Assembly (NCBI GenBank): GCA_002359315.1
Contig: DEMS01000027.1
Coordinates: forward strand, 97,774 to 161,773
Direction: 5' to 3'
DNA: 64,000 nucleotides
Origin: Bacteroidetes bacterium UBA2664
Lineage (GTDB): Bacteria > Bacteroidota > Rhodothermia > Balneolales > Balneolaceae
Shown here: positions 18,744-27,635 of the stretch, piece after piece
Numbering within the stretch: the stretch's first letter is position 1
Layout of the letters: every line of letters starts with the position of its first letter
Translations under genes and position numbers: made by a program
The notes under the pieces: generated by a model
What the model saw: only the letters and a program-made list of their open reading frames with translations
The model's database searches: none
Told to the model about the DNA's origin: nothing

Positions 18744-19733
18744 ATGATCCCACTTTCTATTTTAGACCTCGCAATTGTAACTGAAGGCAGTTCTGCCCGG
18801 ATAGCGATTCAAAACAGCAGAGATTTGGCCCGAAAAGCAGAAAACATGGGATATCACCGCTTTTGGATGGCGGAGCATCACAACATGGAAAATATCGCGA
18901 GCTCGGCTACTTCTGTACTGCTTGGACATATAGCCGATGCAACCGAAAAAATTCGTGTTGGGTCGGGTGGAATTATGTTGCCAAATCACTCCCCGCTTAT
19001 CATTGCCGAACAGTTTGGTACTCTGGCAACCATTTATCCCGGCAGAGTGGATTTGGGACTGGGTCGGGCTCCGGGAACCGATCAGCTAACAGCAAGTGCC
19101 ATTCGCCCCGACCGTATGCAGCAGGTTCAGAATTTCCCACAGATTGTTCAGCAGTTGCAAAAATATTTATCAAAAGATAACAGCCAAAGTAAAGTTCGGG
19201 CTTTTCCGGGAGAAGGAACTGAAGTGCCAATCTGGATATTAGGTTCCAGTACAGACAGTGCCTATTTGGCTGCAGAATTGGGGCTGCCTTATGCTTTTGC
19301 CAGTCACTTTGCTCCGCAGCATCTGTCTCAGGCAGTGCGAATCTATCGTGAGAGATTCAAATCATCAGATCAGCTGGACCAACCAACCTTTATGCCGTGC
19401 GTGAATGTAATCATGGCTGATACGGACGAGGAAGCGGAATATCTATCCACTTCGATGCTACAAATGTTTATGGGCGTGGTGACCGGTGATCGTTCACCCA
19501 TGAAACCACCTATAGACAGTATGGAAGGGATCTGGAATGAACATACCAAATATGCTGTACAACAGATGCTTGCCTGCTCATTTATTGGAAGTGTAGAAAA
19601 TGTAAAAAATCAGATCAAACATTTCCTGGATCAGACCAAAGCTGATGAGTTGATGGTTTCGACCTATATCTTTGAACATAATCAAAGAATAAAATCATAT
19701 CAACTTCTTTCCGAAGTTATGGATGCCTTGTAG
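18744..19733 (+). CDS. Luciferase-like flavin-dependent oxidoreductase (MsnO8 type)
   Basis: 329 aa TIM-barrel monooxygenase-like protein. The N-terminal MIPLSILDLAIVTEG and RFWMAEHHNM, then VGSGGIMLPNHSPLIIAEQFGTLATIYPGRVDLGLGRAPGTD are hallmarks of the LLM family MsnO8 branch that uses FMN or F420. No F420 genes are near, so FMN is more likely. The substrate is unknown. The next two small genes follow closely (about 22 nt, then overlap) and are probably co-transcribed. Confidence 0.93.
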   Translation: MIPLSILDLAIVTEGSSARIAIQNSRDLARKAENMGYHRFWMAEHHNMENIASSATSVLLGHIADATEKIRVGSGGIMLPNHSPLIIAEQFGTLATIYPGRVDLGLGRAPGTDQLTASAIRPDRMQQVQNFPQIVQQLQKYLSKDNSQSKVRAFPGEGTEVPIWILGSSTDSAYLAAELGLPYAFASHFAPQHLSQAVRIYRERFKSSDQLDQPTFMPCVNVIMADTDEEAEYLSTSMLQMFMGVVTGDRSPMKPPIDSMEGIWNEHTKYAVQQMLACSFIGSVENVKNQIKHFLDQTKADELMVSTYIFEHNQRIKSYQLLSEVMDAL

Positions 19734-19755
19734 TCATTACTTTAATCAAAAAAAT

Positions 19756-19944
19756 ATGGATAACAGAGAACTTAAATTAGCCGAAGATATCAGAATAAGT
19801 TGTATTGAAGCCGTAAAAGATGGATTCAATGATGCTTCGATGAGTGGATTGTGTATGGATGGAGCGATGGAAGCGGCGATCAGCGCTGTTCAAAAACTGG
19901 ATCTTACTAAATTGATTGAAAAACATCAGAAAAATGAACTATGA
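19756..19944 (+). CDS. Small conserved helical protein, function unknown
   Basis: 62 aa from ATG 19756 (MDNRELKLAEDIRISCIEAV). The frame extends upstream to 19723 inside the previous gene, but that extension is not protein-like. It contains DGFNDASMSGLCMDGAMEAAISAVQ, a pattern I associate with small proteins that are often labelled acetyltransferase without support. It overlaps the DUF3565 gene by ATGA, so translation is coupled. Confidence 0.75.
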   Translation: MDNRELKLAEDIRISCIEAVKDGFNDASMSGLCMDGAMEAAISAVQKLDLTKLIEKHQKNEL

Positions 19945-20135
19945 AACAACCTATTACCGGATTTCATCAAGATGAGAAAGGGGATTGGGTGGCTGAACTG
20001 AAGTGCGGCCATACGCAGCATGTGAGGCATAATCCGCCTTGGCAGCTTCGTCCATGGGTTATAACGGAAGAAGGAAAGCAATCTAAATTGGGTGAAAAAT
20101 TGGAGTGTAAAAAATGTAATTTTTTAAATCAGTAA
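19941..20135 (+). CDS. DUF3565 small zinc-ribbon-like protein
   Basis: 64 aa: ITGFHQDEKGDWVAELKCGHTQHVRHNPPW, then LGEKLECKKCNF. This is the DUF3565 pattern. The CGH/HVRH and CxxC residues suggest one bound metal, probably zinc. It overlaps the preceding small gene by four bases (ATGA). Function unknown. Confidence 0.85.
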   Translation: MKQPITGFHQDEKGDWVAELKCGHTQHVRHNPPWQLRPWVITEEGKQSKLGEKLECKKCNFLNQ

Positions 20136-20193
20136 TTTAAAATACGGCTGCTTTAGCGGGGATGAATTAGAGTCTCAAATAGTTATGAAGCGA

Positions 20194-20355
20194 TTATTTT
20201 TCCGATTCATTGTTACTGATTGCTTCATCCATATGATCGACAAACTGCTGAACATACTGTTCTATGGATCGGTCCGCTTCTCTTGCCAACATTCTCATTT
20301 TTTGAATGAATGGTAAATGCCCCTTCTTATCGGCTATTTGTTTGTCTTCTTTCAT
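20194..20355 (-). CDS. Small hypothetical protein, 53 aa
   Basis: Encodes MKEDKQIADKKGHLPFIQKM, then an amphipathic helix (LAREADRSIEQYVQQFVDHMDEAI) and an acidic end. The frame is complete with ATG and TAA, lies 33 nt downstream of the last ABC permease gene on the same strand and has protein-like composition, so it may be the last gene of the export operon. No family recognised. Confidence 0.5.
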   Translation of the reverse strand: MKEDKQIADKKGHLPFIQKMRMLAREADRSIEQYVQQFVDHMDEAISNNESEK

Positions 20356-20388
20356 CTTTCAAAAATTTAGTAATTGGAAAAGGTTACA

Positions 20389-21519
20389 TCATCCCGCAAC
20401 TTTTCGATACCGGTTGATAGCTACCATCAAAAAGAGAATACTCATCCCAAACAGGAGTAGTACCATCCATTGGATTTCGGCCCACCCGGCCCCTTTTAAG
20501 AGCACCATCCGCATGATTTTGATGAACCACGCTACGGGATTGATTAGATTGAGATCTTGAGCCCAGACGGGCATACTTTCAATCGGGGTAAACAGTCCGC
20601 CCATCAGAATAAAAACCACCATGATGAACCAGGCAATAAACATGGCTTGTTGTTGTGTGTTTGTAACAGTAGAAATCAGAAGTCCGATAGCTTGAACCAC
20701 AACCAGATAGAGTCCGGCTACAGCCATAATCAGAAATAAATTGCCTAAAAATGGGATCTGAAATCCATACCGGGCAAGGGCCAGGCCTATCAGAAGATCA
20801 ACCATTCCGATGATCCAGAATGGTACAAGTTTTCCGATCATAAACTGATATTTACGTATGGGAGTCACATTGAGCTGTTCAATGGTTCCGATCTCTTTTT
20901 CTCTGACAATATTCATCCCCGATAGGAAAAGGCCGATCATCGATACAAGAACAACTAAAATTCCCGGAACCATAAACGTGATGTAGTCCAGATCCGGATT
21001 GTACCAATTCAACGGTATCAGGTTTATCATTTTAGCCTTCGTAAAGCTACCCTGATCTGATACAAACTGAATTTCAACAGCACGGGACTGATTGAAATCC
21101 TGAATGATGGAGCTACTGTACGATTGAATCAGTCCTGCCGTACTGCCATCCACAGCATCTATGATGAGCTGGACAGGAACAAGATTTCCTGCTTCCAGAT
21201 CTCGCTTAAAATGAACAGGGATTTGCAGAATCATTCCAATTTCACCACTGTCCATTTTCTGCATGGCCTGATCTGCATTGAATGTGTTGAATTCCTGAAC
21301 AAAGTAGCCTGTTGCACTGAATTGCGAAACCAATTCGCGAGAATAAGCTGACCTGTCCATATCCACCACTGCAAACGGTACTTCTTTCAACTCATAGGTT
21401 GCCGCAAAAGAGAGAATCAGTAGCTGTATTACCGGCATGACAAAGAGAATGGGAAGCATCGCTTTGTTGCGAAATATCTGAATGAACTCTTTTTGCAGTA
21501 GATACTGAACGGTTTGCAT
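20389..21519 (-). CDS. ABC-2 type export permease (YbhR-like)
   Basis: 376 aa. ABC-2 layout: an N-terminal helix (QTVQYLLQKEFIQIFRNKAMLPILFVMPVIQLLILSF), a ~150-aa periplasmic domain beginning with VVDMDRSAYSRELV, then five C-terminal helices with NIVREKEIGTIEQLNVTPIRKYQFMIGKLVPFWIIG and the motif GLFTPIESMPVWAQ. Paired with the next permease gene in the operon, it would form the transmembrane heterodimer of a YbhGFSR-like exporter of drugs or membrane-active compounds. Confidence 0.93.
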   Translation of the reverse strand: MQTVQYLLQKEFIQIFRNKAMLPILFVMPVIQLLILSFAATYELKEVPFAVVDMDRSAYSRELVSQFSATGYFVQEFNTFNADQAMQKMDSGEIGMILQIPVHFKRDLEAGNLVPVQLIIDAVDGSTAGLIQSYSSSIIQDFNQSRAVEIQFVSDQGSFTKAKMINLIPLNWYNPDLDYITFMVPGILVVLVSMIGLFLSGMNIVREKEIGTIEQLNVTPIRKYQFMIGKLVPFWIIGMVDLLIGLALARYGFQIPFLGNLFLIMAVAGLYLVVVQAIGLLISTVTNTQQQAMFIAWFIMVVFILMGGLFTPIESMPVWAQDLNLINPVAWFIKIMRMVLLKGAGWAEIQWMVLLLFGMSILFLMVAINRYRKVAG

Positions 21520-21576
21520 GGAATGGATCTGTCTACGTGTTTTAATTATTTGAGTGTAGTGGGTTTTGATTCAACA

Positions 21577-22686
21577 TTATTCAAGCCGCACCTTAAATTT
21601 TTTCAAGCTGAGAGCTATAAAAAACCCGGTCATACTAATTAGAATTAGCGTCTCTTTCCATAACATTACAAGGTCGCCTCCTTTTAACATGATGCTTCTC
21701 ACAATGATCAGAAACCATTTGGCCGGAATTATATGACTTATCCACTGGAGCAGCTCAGGCATACTGGAAATTGGAAAAATAAATCCGGAAAGAAGCACAG
21801 TTGGCAGCAAAAGTCCGGCCAGTGCAATCATCATAGCTGTCTGCTGGTTATTGGCAATCGCTGATATGAATACACCCAGTGCAAGCGCAGTGAGAATAAA
21901 TAGGGTGGCCTCTGCAAAGAAAAAGATATAGGAACCCCTAAACGGTACCTCGAACAAAAATTCAGCCAATATCAGAATCGTGATCACATTGATCACAGAT
22001 AGAACCAGGTAGGGTAGCACTTTACCGATAATGATATGATGTGGTTTGAGCGGTGATACCAGCAGAATCTCCATATTACCCATTTCTTTTTCACGAGTAA
22101 TCGAAATAGATGTCATAAGAGCCGAAATAAGCATCAGAATCACGGCAATTAAGCCAGGAACAAAAAGGTTCACGCTCCTTAACTCGGGGTTGTACATCAT
22201 CCGTACCATAGGCTGTACTCCCGCGACTGCTATTTGATTATTCTGATTAAGCCCTGTGGTGTACTCTTCCACAATACGAGAGGTATACGCCTGGAGTATA
22301 CCGGCCAGGTTTGGGTCAGTGGCATCGCTGATGATCTGTATATCAACTGATCCAAATCGTTCCAGATTTTCAGCAAATCCGGCTTCAAACACTATCACAC
22401 TACGGGCACTTCCCTGCCTGAATAGCGGCTCCACTTCGTGATAACTTTCAAGGTTCTTTGCAATCAAAAAGGAGTCAGAAGCGTCTATTTGTTGTATAAG
22501 TGCCCGGGTAACCTGGTCTTTTGAAAAATCCAGCACACCTATACGGGCATTTTCCACTTCGTTGCGAATGGCATACCCGAACAGGATCATCATAATGAGG
22601 GGCATTCCGAACAATACAACCAATGTTCGCTTGTCGCGATAGATTTGCTTGAACTCTTTAATGATAAAACCTTTGAATGAATTCAT
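21577..22686 (-). CDS. ABC-2 type export permease (YbhS-like)
   Basis: 369 aa from ATG 22686 (MNSFKGFIIKEFKQIYRDKR). The frame stays open upstream, but that part overlaps the ATPase gene; the chosen start leaves a 4-nt gap to it. Layout as in its partner: N-terminal helix, periplasmic domain (VLDFSKDQVTRALIQQIDAS), then ITREKEMGNMEILLVSPLKPHHIIIGKVLPYL and LLSGFIFPISSMPELLQ. It shares roughly the same length and topology with the 20389-21519 permease, a likely ancient duplication. Confidence 0.93.
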   Translation of the reverse strand: MNSFKGFIIKEFKQIYRDKRTLVVLFGMPLIMMILFGYAIRNEVENARIGVLDFSKDQVTRALIQQIDASDSFLIAKNLESYHEVEPLFRQGSARSVIVFEAGFAENLERFGSVDIQIISDATDPNLAGILQAYTSRIVEEYTTGLNQNNQIAVAGVQPMVRMMYNPELRSVNLFVPGLIAVILMLISALMTSISITREKEMGNMEILLVSPLKPHHIIIGKVLPYLVLSVINVITILILAEFLFEVPFRGSYIFFFAEATLFILTALALGVFISAIANNQQTAMMIALAGLLLPTVLLSGFIFPISSMPELLQWISHIIPAKWFLIIVRSIMLKGGDLVMLWKETLILISMTGFFIALSLKKFKVRLE

Positions 22687-22690
22687 TACA

Positions 22691-23476
22691 TCACAATTGA
22701 TTTGAGCCAAATTTTGATTTCCTGGCCAGTTGAATAAAAACATCTTCAATAGATTCAGCGGAAAACGATTCTTTAAGAGCTTCAGGAGTATCGAGCGCTG
22801 CAATGGTTCCATCCACCATAATTGATACCCTGTCGCAGTATTCCGCTTCATCCATGTAGTGAGTGGTGACAAAAACCGTGATCCCTGCTTCAGAAGCTTC
22901 ATAGATCATCTCCCAAAACTGCCGACGTGTAACCGGATCCACACCCCCCGTGGGTTCATCCAGGAATACAATACCGGGATTATGAATGGTGGAAATTGAA
23001 AAGGCAAGTTTCTGTTTCCACCCCTGGGGCAGCGAACCAACCTGTTTTTTTTTAACTCCAGTTAATCCTGTTTTTTCTACCAATTCGTCTGTTTTTTGAT
23101 TAAGCAAAACTCTGTCTAAGCCGTAAATACCGCCGTAAAACCTGATATTCTCGATTGAAGTCAGGTCATCGTAGAGTGAAAATTTCTGGCTCATATATCC
23201 GATGTTTTTTTTGATCTGATCTGCTTCGGTATAGACATCATAACCCGATACCTGTGCGCTACCCGATGTGGGTGCAAGCAGACCGGTGAGCATCTTCATA
23301 GCCGTTGTTTTTCCCGCACCGTTAGCTCCAAGAAAACCAAATATCTCTCCCTTTTTTATCTCAAACGAAATTCGGTTCACAGCGGTGAAATCACCGAACT
23401 TCCGAGTCAAATTTTCCGCAATAATGGCTGTTTCAGAAATCATGTTTGTTGCTTTGTATTTTTTTAAAAGGTTCAT
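22691..23476 (-). CDS. ABC transporter ATPase, second subunit (YbhF C-terminal-half-like)
   Basis: 261 aa. Walker A GANGAGKTT, a non-canonical signature GSLPQGWKQKLAFS in place of LSGGQ, and Walker B IVFLDEPTGGVD. The same LP.GWKQ signature occurs in the second half of E. coli YbhF, a tandem-ATPase protein, so here the two halves are separate genes. The start at 23476 is supported by a four-base ATGA overlap with the upstream ATPase gene; the internal ATG at 23443 is the alternative. Confidence 0.93.
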   Translation of the reverse strand: MNLLKKYKATNMISETAIIAENLTRKFGDFTAVNRISFEIKKGEIFGFLGANGAGKTTAMKMLTGLLAPTSGSAQVSGYDVYTEADQIKKNIGYMSQKFSLYDDLTSIENIRFYGGIYGLDRVLLNQKTDELVEKTGLTGVKKKQVGSLPQGWKQKLAFSISTIHNPGIVFLDEPTGGVDPVTRRQFWEMIYEASEAGITVFVTTHYMDEAEYCDRVSIMVDGTIAALDTPEALKESFSAESIEDVFIQLARKSKFGSNQL

Positions 23477-24384
23477 CCCTGCATCAAATTCATAAATGCA
23501 TCTTCAATCCCCGGTTGTATCGGCCGGATAATGACATCCTGCACCCCTTCCTGATGCAAAAATTTTTTCAGTTCCGGTATATCGGGTTCACTACGTTGAT
23601 CTGTGTAGTGAATATATTCACCGAAAGGATGGGCAGACTTTGTATGCGGATATCGCTGCAGGGTACGGATTAGCCGAAATCGATTCGCTGATTTGATACC
23701 AAGCAAGATTCTGCCGAATGATTCAACTATTCCGGGCGGCGTATCTACCTTTAAAATTTCCCCCTCCTGTATAAGTGCCACCCTGTCGCACTGCCTGGCT
23801 TCATCCATATAAGGTGTGGATACAATAATGGTGATGTTCTCCCGCCTCAGCAGTTTTAGCATTTCCCAAAACTCTTTCCTGGAAACAGCGTCCACTCCTG
23901 TTGTGGGTTCGTCCAGAACAAGAAGCCCGGGTTTGTGAATCAGGGCACAGCTGAGAGCCAACTTCTGTTTCATGCCTCCTGAAAGGTCACCGGCCAATCT
24001 ATGTTTAAAGGGTTCGATTTGGCTGTAAATAGGCTCTACCAGTTCATAATTCTCCTCAATTGTGGTGCCAAATACCGATGCAAAAAAGCGGATATTTTCT
24101 TCGACGCTTAAATCCTGATAGAGTGAAAATCTACCGGGCATATATCCAAGCAGCGGACGAAGTTTTTTGTAATCTTTTACCACATCATATCCCAATACGT
24201 CGGCGCTGCCGGAATCGGGTGTTAGCAGAGTGGTGAGGATTCTGAACAGTGTGGTTTTTCCCGCCCCATCGGGACCTATCAACCCAAAAATTTCACCTTC
24301 TTCAACATTCAGCGAAATATTTTTTAACGCTGTAATATTGCCAAAGGATTTGGTCAGGTTTTTTATGTGTATTACGGATTTCAT
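23473..24384 (-). CDS. ABC transporter ATPase, first subunit (YbhF N-terminal-half-like)
   Basis: 303 aa. Walker A GPDGAGKTT, signature LSGGMKQKLALS, Walker B LLVLDEPTTGVD, and a switch region STPYMDEARQCDR in which the usual H-loop His is replaced (TPYMDEA where THYMDEA is typical). The partner ATPase has THYMDEA. The C-terminal 80 residues are an extra domain. Together with the adjoining ATPase it would make an asymmetric nucleotide-binding dimer with one canonical and one degenerate site. Confidence 0.93.
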   Translation of the reverse strand: MKSVIHIKNLTKSFGNITALKNISLNVEEGEIFGLIGPDGAGKTTLFRILTTLLTPDSGSADVLGYDVVKDYKKLRPLLGYMPGRFSLYQDLSVEENIRFFASVFGTTIEENYELVEPIYSQIEPFKHRLAGDLSGGMKQKLALSCALIHKPGLLVLDEPTTGVDAVSRKEFWEMLKLLRRENITIIVSTPYMDEARQCDRVALIQEGEILKVDTPPGIVESFGRILLGIKSANRFRLIRTLQRYPHTKSAHPFGEYIHYTDQRSEPDIPELKKFLHQEGVQDVIIRPIQPGIEDAFMNLMQG

Positions 24385-24407
24385 CTAAGTTGAACAGAAT
24401 AAAAAGG

Positions 24408-25295
24408 TCAAAAATTAACTTCGCCCGGCATGCCTATCTTAAGGTGTCCGTCAGGATTTCGGACACGCACTTTTACGGCATAGACCTGAGTTACCCGTTC
24501 TTCTTTGGTCTGGATCATCCGCGGCGTAAATTCCGCCCTGGATGCAATCCAGCTTACAGTACCTGTCAGGCTTTCATTTTCGTTCATGTTCCGGTCGATA
24601 AGCACTTCCACCTCTTCACCGATTCTCACATCAGGCAGTTGAGCACCTGAGACGTATACTCGTATGATCATCTCATCGAGTGAGGCAATGCGATAGAGCG
24701 GTTTGCCTGTCGATGCCAGTTCATGTGCTTTTGCATACGTTTGCAGAACCGTTCCCTCGATTGGATTCACGATCTTCGCTCTTCGAATCTGATCATCAAT
24801 TTGCTCAATCTGAATCCTCATTCGGTCCAGTTCAGCTCTGACAGATTGTTTTTCTATTTCCACTGCATTGATTCTTCGTTGCAATGTATTTACCTCACCC
24901 TCAGCTCTGTCGAGTTGTTGGCCTGTCGCTGCATTATCCTGCTGAAGAGAGCGGATACGATTCAGTTCTTTACGAGCGGTTTCAAGTTGTGATTGAAATA
25001 CGGCTGACTGAGCATTCAACCCGTTTATATTTGTCCGAACGGAGGCAATAGCGGCCTCTGCTTCCCTTTTTTGAAGGGAAAGTTGCATGGTGTCGATGAG
25101 GCCAATAACCATTTCCTCATCCAGACGATCCCCTTCGTTTACATCGAATATGAGTATTCTGCCCGGTACTTCTGCTGAAATCAGTACCTCTTCCGCTTCA
25201 AATTGGCCGTAAGCATCGGAACGATCTGACTCCATGCAACCGGCAGCTATCAAGAGCAATGCGATACCGGCAGTGATAAGTTTAATTGATTTCAT
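24408..25295 (-). CDS. HlyD-family membrane fusion lipoprotein (YbhG-like)
   Basis: 295 aa from ATG 25295, chosen because this start overlaps the TolC stop as ATGA; an ATG two codons further upstream is possible. The signal peptide has a lipobox (LLIAAGC). It has a biotinyl-lipoyl half motif (AEVPGRILIFDVNEGDRLDEEMVIGLIDT), a long coiled coil (about 75-175, rich in E/R/Q heptads), the second half VNPIEGTVLQTYAKAHELAS, and a beta-barrel. It would bridge the ABC permeases and the TolC protein across the periplasm. Confidence 0.93.
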   Translation of the reverse strand: MKSIKLITAGIALLLIAAGCMESDRSDAYGQFEAEEVLISAEVPGRILIFDVNEGDRLDEEMVIGLIDTMQLSLQKREAEAAIASVRTNINGLNAQSAVFQSQLETARKELNRIRSLQQDNAATGQQLDRAEGEVNTLQRRINAVEIEKQSVRAELDRMRIQIEQIDDQIRRAKIVNPIEGTVLQTYAKAHELASTGKPLYRIASLDEMIIRVYVSGAQLPDVRIGEEVEVLIDRNMNENESLTGTVSWIASRAEFTPRMIQTKEERVTQVYAVKVRVRNPDGHLKIGMPGEVNF

Positions 25296-26578
25296 TTCCA
25301 TGATATTCCCTGTTTGGTTCTGTATTCGGTAAGCGCTTGTGTCAGCCGGATTTTTCTGATTTCAAGATTGATTCTTGCACGACTTTCGGCATTTAGTTCG
25401 GTAATATATTCAGTGGATGTAATGGCTCCCTGTTCCAGTTGAGCCAATTTTTCGGTTACAATATTATTTCGAAGACTTAGGACTTCCGTGTCCTGCTCGA
25501 TCTCTTTCCGAATGGCTTCTATCTCTTTTTCTGTATCACGAAGTGATGCCTGAAGCTGACGCGAAAAAATATCTCGATCGGTGTTAATTACCCGTTTCTG
25601 TAGATTCAAAATCTCTTTTTTGATTGACGCATTTTTTGCATTTCTAAAGCTCCATTGAGCACGGGCACCCACAATCCAGTAGAATTGCAGATCGTCATCA
25701 AATACGTCCAAACCCGGTCGTCCATATGCAGAGGTAGCAAAAAGGGATACTGTTGGAAGCATCTCGGCACCGGAAAGCTTTTTTTGTGATTCGAGTCGTT
25801 GTTCATTTGCTTCAAACAGATCATACTCAGGTCGGTTGTTAATTGCCGATTTATCAGCTTCAGATTTATTGGTATCGGGGATTTCCAGAGGGGTTTCCAC
25901 GGGAATGTCTACGCCCAATATTTCCCTTAAAACGGCATAACCCGCACTGATATGTCCTTTGGTACCGGTAAGCTCTTGTTCAATTTTAATCTGTTCCGCC
26001 CTGAGCAACATTTCATCACTTGGTAACAGTACGCCATTTTTTACCAGGCTTTCTACCTTATCCCGCTGTTTTTTGATATCAACGAGCAAAAGTTCAAGTA
26101 CTTCTTCCTGTTTTTGCATCATCAGAATTCTGAACCATATTTGTTCCATCTGTTCCCGTATACTCAAAAACTCTGAGCGGATCCGTGCCTGTTCTGCGGT
26201 ACCGGAATGTTCTTCTATTTCTTGGGCGAATTGAGATCTGCCACCGTCAAAAAGAGACTGGTTTACTTCTAAGGAAACACTGTAATGGTCTTTGCTGAAC
26301 AGGGGGGGATCCATACCCGGTGTTGAAAAGGGTATTTCGGTAACATCCGATCGGTAGCTCATACTTGCATTTAGGCGTATATCCGGCTGTCGATTTGTTC
26401 CGGCAATTCTGCGATTCCATTCTGAAATCTGATTTTGAAGATCTGCTTTGTTGCCCAATGGCCAGGATTTTTCAAGTTGGTCATAGGCCTGATGTAGAGT
26501 GAATGAAGCTGTATCCCCCTGACCTATTGCGATGCCGGCCTGAAAAAGGAACAATATTGTCAATACATATTTTTTCAT
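25292..26578 (-). CDS. TolC-family outer-membrane efflux protein
   Basis: 428 aa with a signal peptide (LFLFQAGIAIGQ) and two OEP repeats made of long helices and short strands, for example LNASMSYRSDV ... YSVSLEVNQSLFDGGRSQFAQE in the first half and ATSAYGRPGLD ... ARAQWSFRNAKNASIKKE in the second. It is the first gene of the six-gene operon running down to 20389 and supplies the outer-membrane channel. A palindrome matching one upstream of the divergent TetR gene lies about 76 nt before its start. Confidence 0.93.
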   Translation of the reverse strand: MKKYVLTILFLFQAGIAIGQGDTASFTLHQAYDQLEKSWPLGNKADLQNQISEWNRRIAGTNRQPDIRLNASMSYRSDVTEIPFSTPGMDPPLFSKDHYSVSLEVNQSLFDGGRSQFAQEIEEHSGTAEQARIRSEFLSIREQMEQIWFRILMMQKQEEVLELLLVDIKKQRDKVESLVKNGVLLPSDEMLLRAEQIKIEQELTGTKGHISAGYAVLREILGVDIPVETPLEIPDTNKSEADKSAINNRPEYDLFEANEQRLESQKKLSGAEMLPTVSLFATSAYGRPGLDVFDDDLQFYWIVGARAQWSFRNAKNASIKKEILNLQKRVINTDRDIFSRQLQASLRDTEKEIEAIRKEIEQDTEVLSLRNNIVTEKLAQLEQGAITSTEYITELNAESRARINLEIRKIRLTQALTEYRTKQGISWK

Positions 26579-26653
26579 TTGATTGTAGTTTTCTGAAAAT
26601 TTTGGACATCCCTTTTTGACTACAATTGTAAATTATGGATATCAAATATAAAG

Positions 26654-26671
26654 TTCAACTAATTGGTTGAA
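26654..26671. promoter_or_regulatory. Candidate TetR operator, efflux-operon side
   Basis: TTCAACTAATTGGTTGAA is an 18-bp palindrome with a single mismatched pair. It shares the core AAC(C/T)AATTGG/ATT with the palindrome at 26799-26818, so both are likely bound by the TetR protein encoded at 26875. Confidence 0.7.
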
Positions 26672-26798
26672 TTAAATAGTTAAATGCAGCCTAATCATTT
26701 ATAAGTTTATTAAACAATTGTATATCAATGATTTCTGAATCCTATAAGATTCAGAAACAGAGAAATTATTTTTAGAAACTCGATTTTTTTATCTTATG

Positions 26799-26818
26799 GT
26801 TTAACCAATTGATTAAAC
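26799..26818. promoter_or_regulatory. Candidate TetR operator, regulator side
   Basis: A 20-bp palindrome GTTTAACC-AATT-GATTAAAC with one mismatched pair, 56 nt before the regulator start. Same core as the site at 26654-26671; the two are 145 bp apart, one near each divergent start. Confidence 0.7.
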
Positions 26819-26874
26819 TTTTTAGATTAACTCTTGGTCAGTAATGAATTTCAGAAACATTAAAATTGAAACCC

Positions 26875-27495
26875 ATGGCCGACGATAAACCGGGAAAAGA
26901 GTCAACGGAAGAGAAGATATTTGAAGCAGCGCGTGATGTATTTCATCAGAAAGGATTTGATGGCGCCAGAATGCAGGAAATTGCCGACAAGGCCAACATA
27001 AACAAATCAATGCTTCATTATTACTATCGATCGAAAGACAAACTATTCGAACAGGTTTATCAACTCTCTTTGATGAGAGCTATTCCGAAGATTGTGATAT
27101 TACTCAATAAGGATTTACCTCTGGAAGAGAAACTGCGTAGTTTTGTGAGGGAATATCTGACCATCATCAAAAAGAACCCGGATATACCATCATTTATAAT
27201 TCGTGAGTTGAATACAAATCCGTCACGGATACAGGAGTTTTTCAGATCTCAGGTGGTCAAAAATGTACAGCCATTTATCGATCAGATACACGAGGCATCC
27301 GGAGAAGGAAAGATTGTCGATAACCTGCCGGCTGAACAGGTTGTTATTAATCTCATATCGATGATCATATTTCCATTTATTGGAAAACCCATCCTTCAGA
27401 TTCTATTTGAAATGGATGATGTCGGATTTGAAGCTTTTATTGATCATAGGATTGAATACCTTCCAGACTATGTGGTAAAGATGACCTTAAAATAG
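26875..27495 (+). CDS. TetR/AcrR regulator of the divergent efflux operon
   Basis: 206 aa from ATG 26875 (MADDKPGKESTEEKIFEAA); an in-frame TTG three codons upstream is less likely. The DNA-binding domain reads DVFHQKGFDGARMQEIADKANINKSMLHYYYRSKDKLFEQVY. The C-terminal part is a CecR/AcrR-like ligand domain. E. coli CecR likewise controls ybhGFSR, and the gene order here is the divergent equivalent. The two palindromes in the intergenic region support local repression. Confidence 0.94.
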   Translation: MADDKPGKESTEEKIFEAARDVFHQKGFDGARMQEIADKANINKSMLHYYYRSKDKLFEQVYQLSLMRAIPKIVILLNKDLPLEEKLRSFVREYLTIIKKNPDIPSFIIRELNTNPSRIQEFFRSQVVKNVQPFIDQIHEASGEGKIVDNLPAEQVVINLISMIIFPFIGKPILQILFEMDDVGFEAFIDHRIEYLPDYVVKMTLK

Positions 27496-27635
27496 CGATC
27501 AGGCGACCCGGAGGTAGATCATGAAATGGTTTTCCATGGAAAAAAATGTCGTTGTTTACCTGATTTGACTGATATGGAAAGCTGCTATAGCTTCTTTTAG
27601 ATTTAGATTATCAATGATAGACGTGACAATCATTC

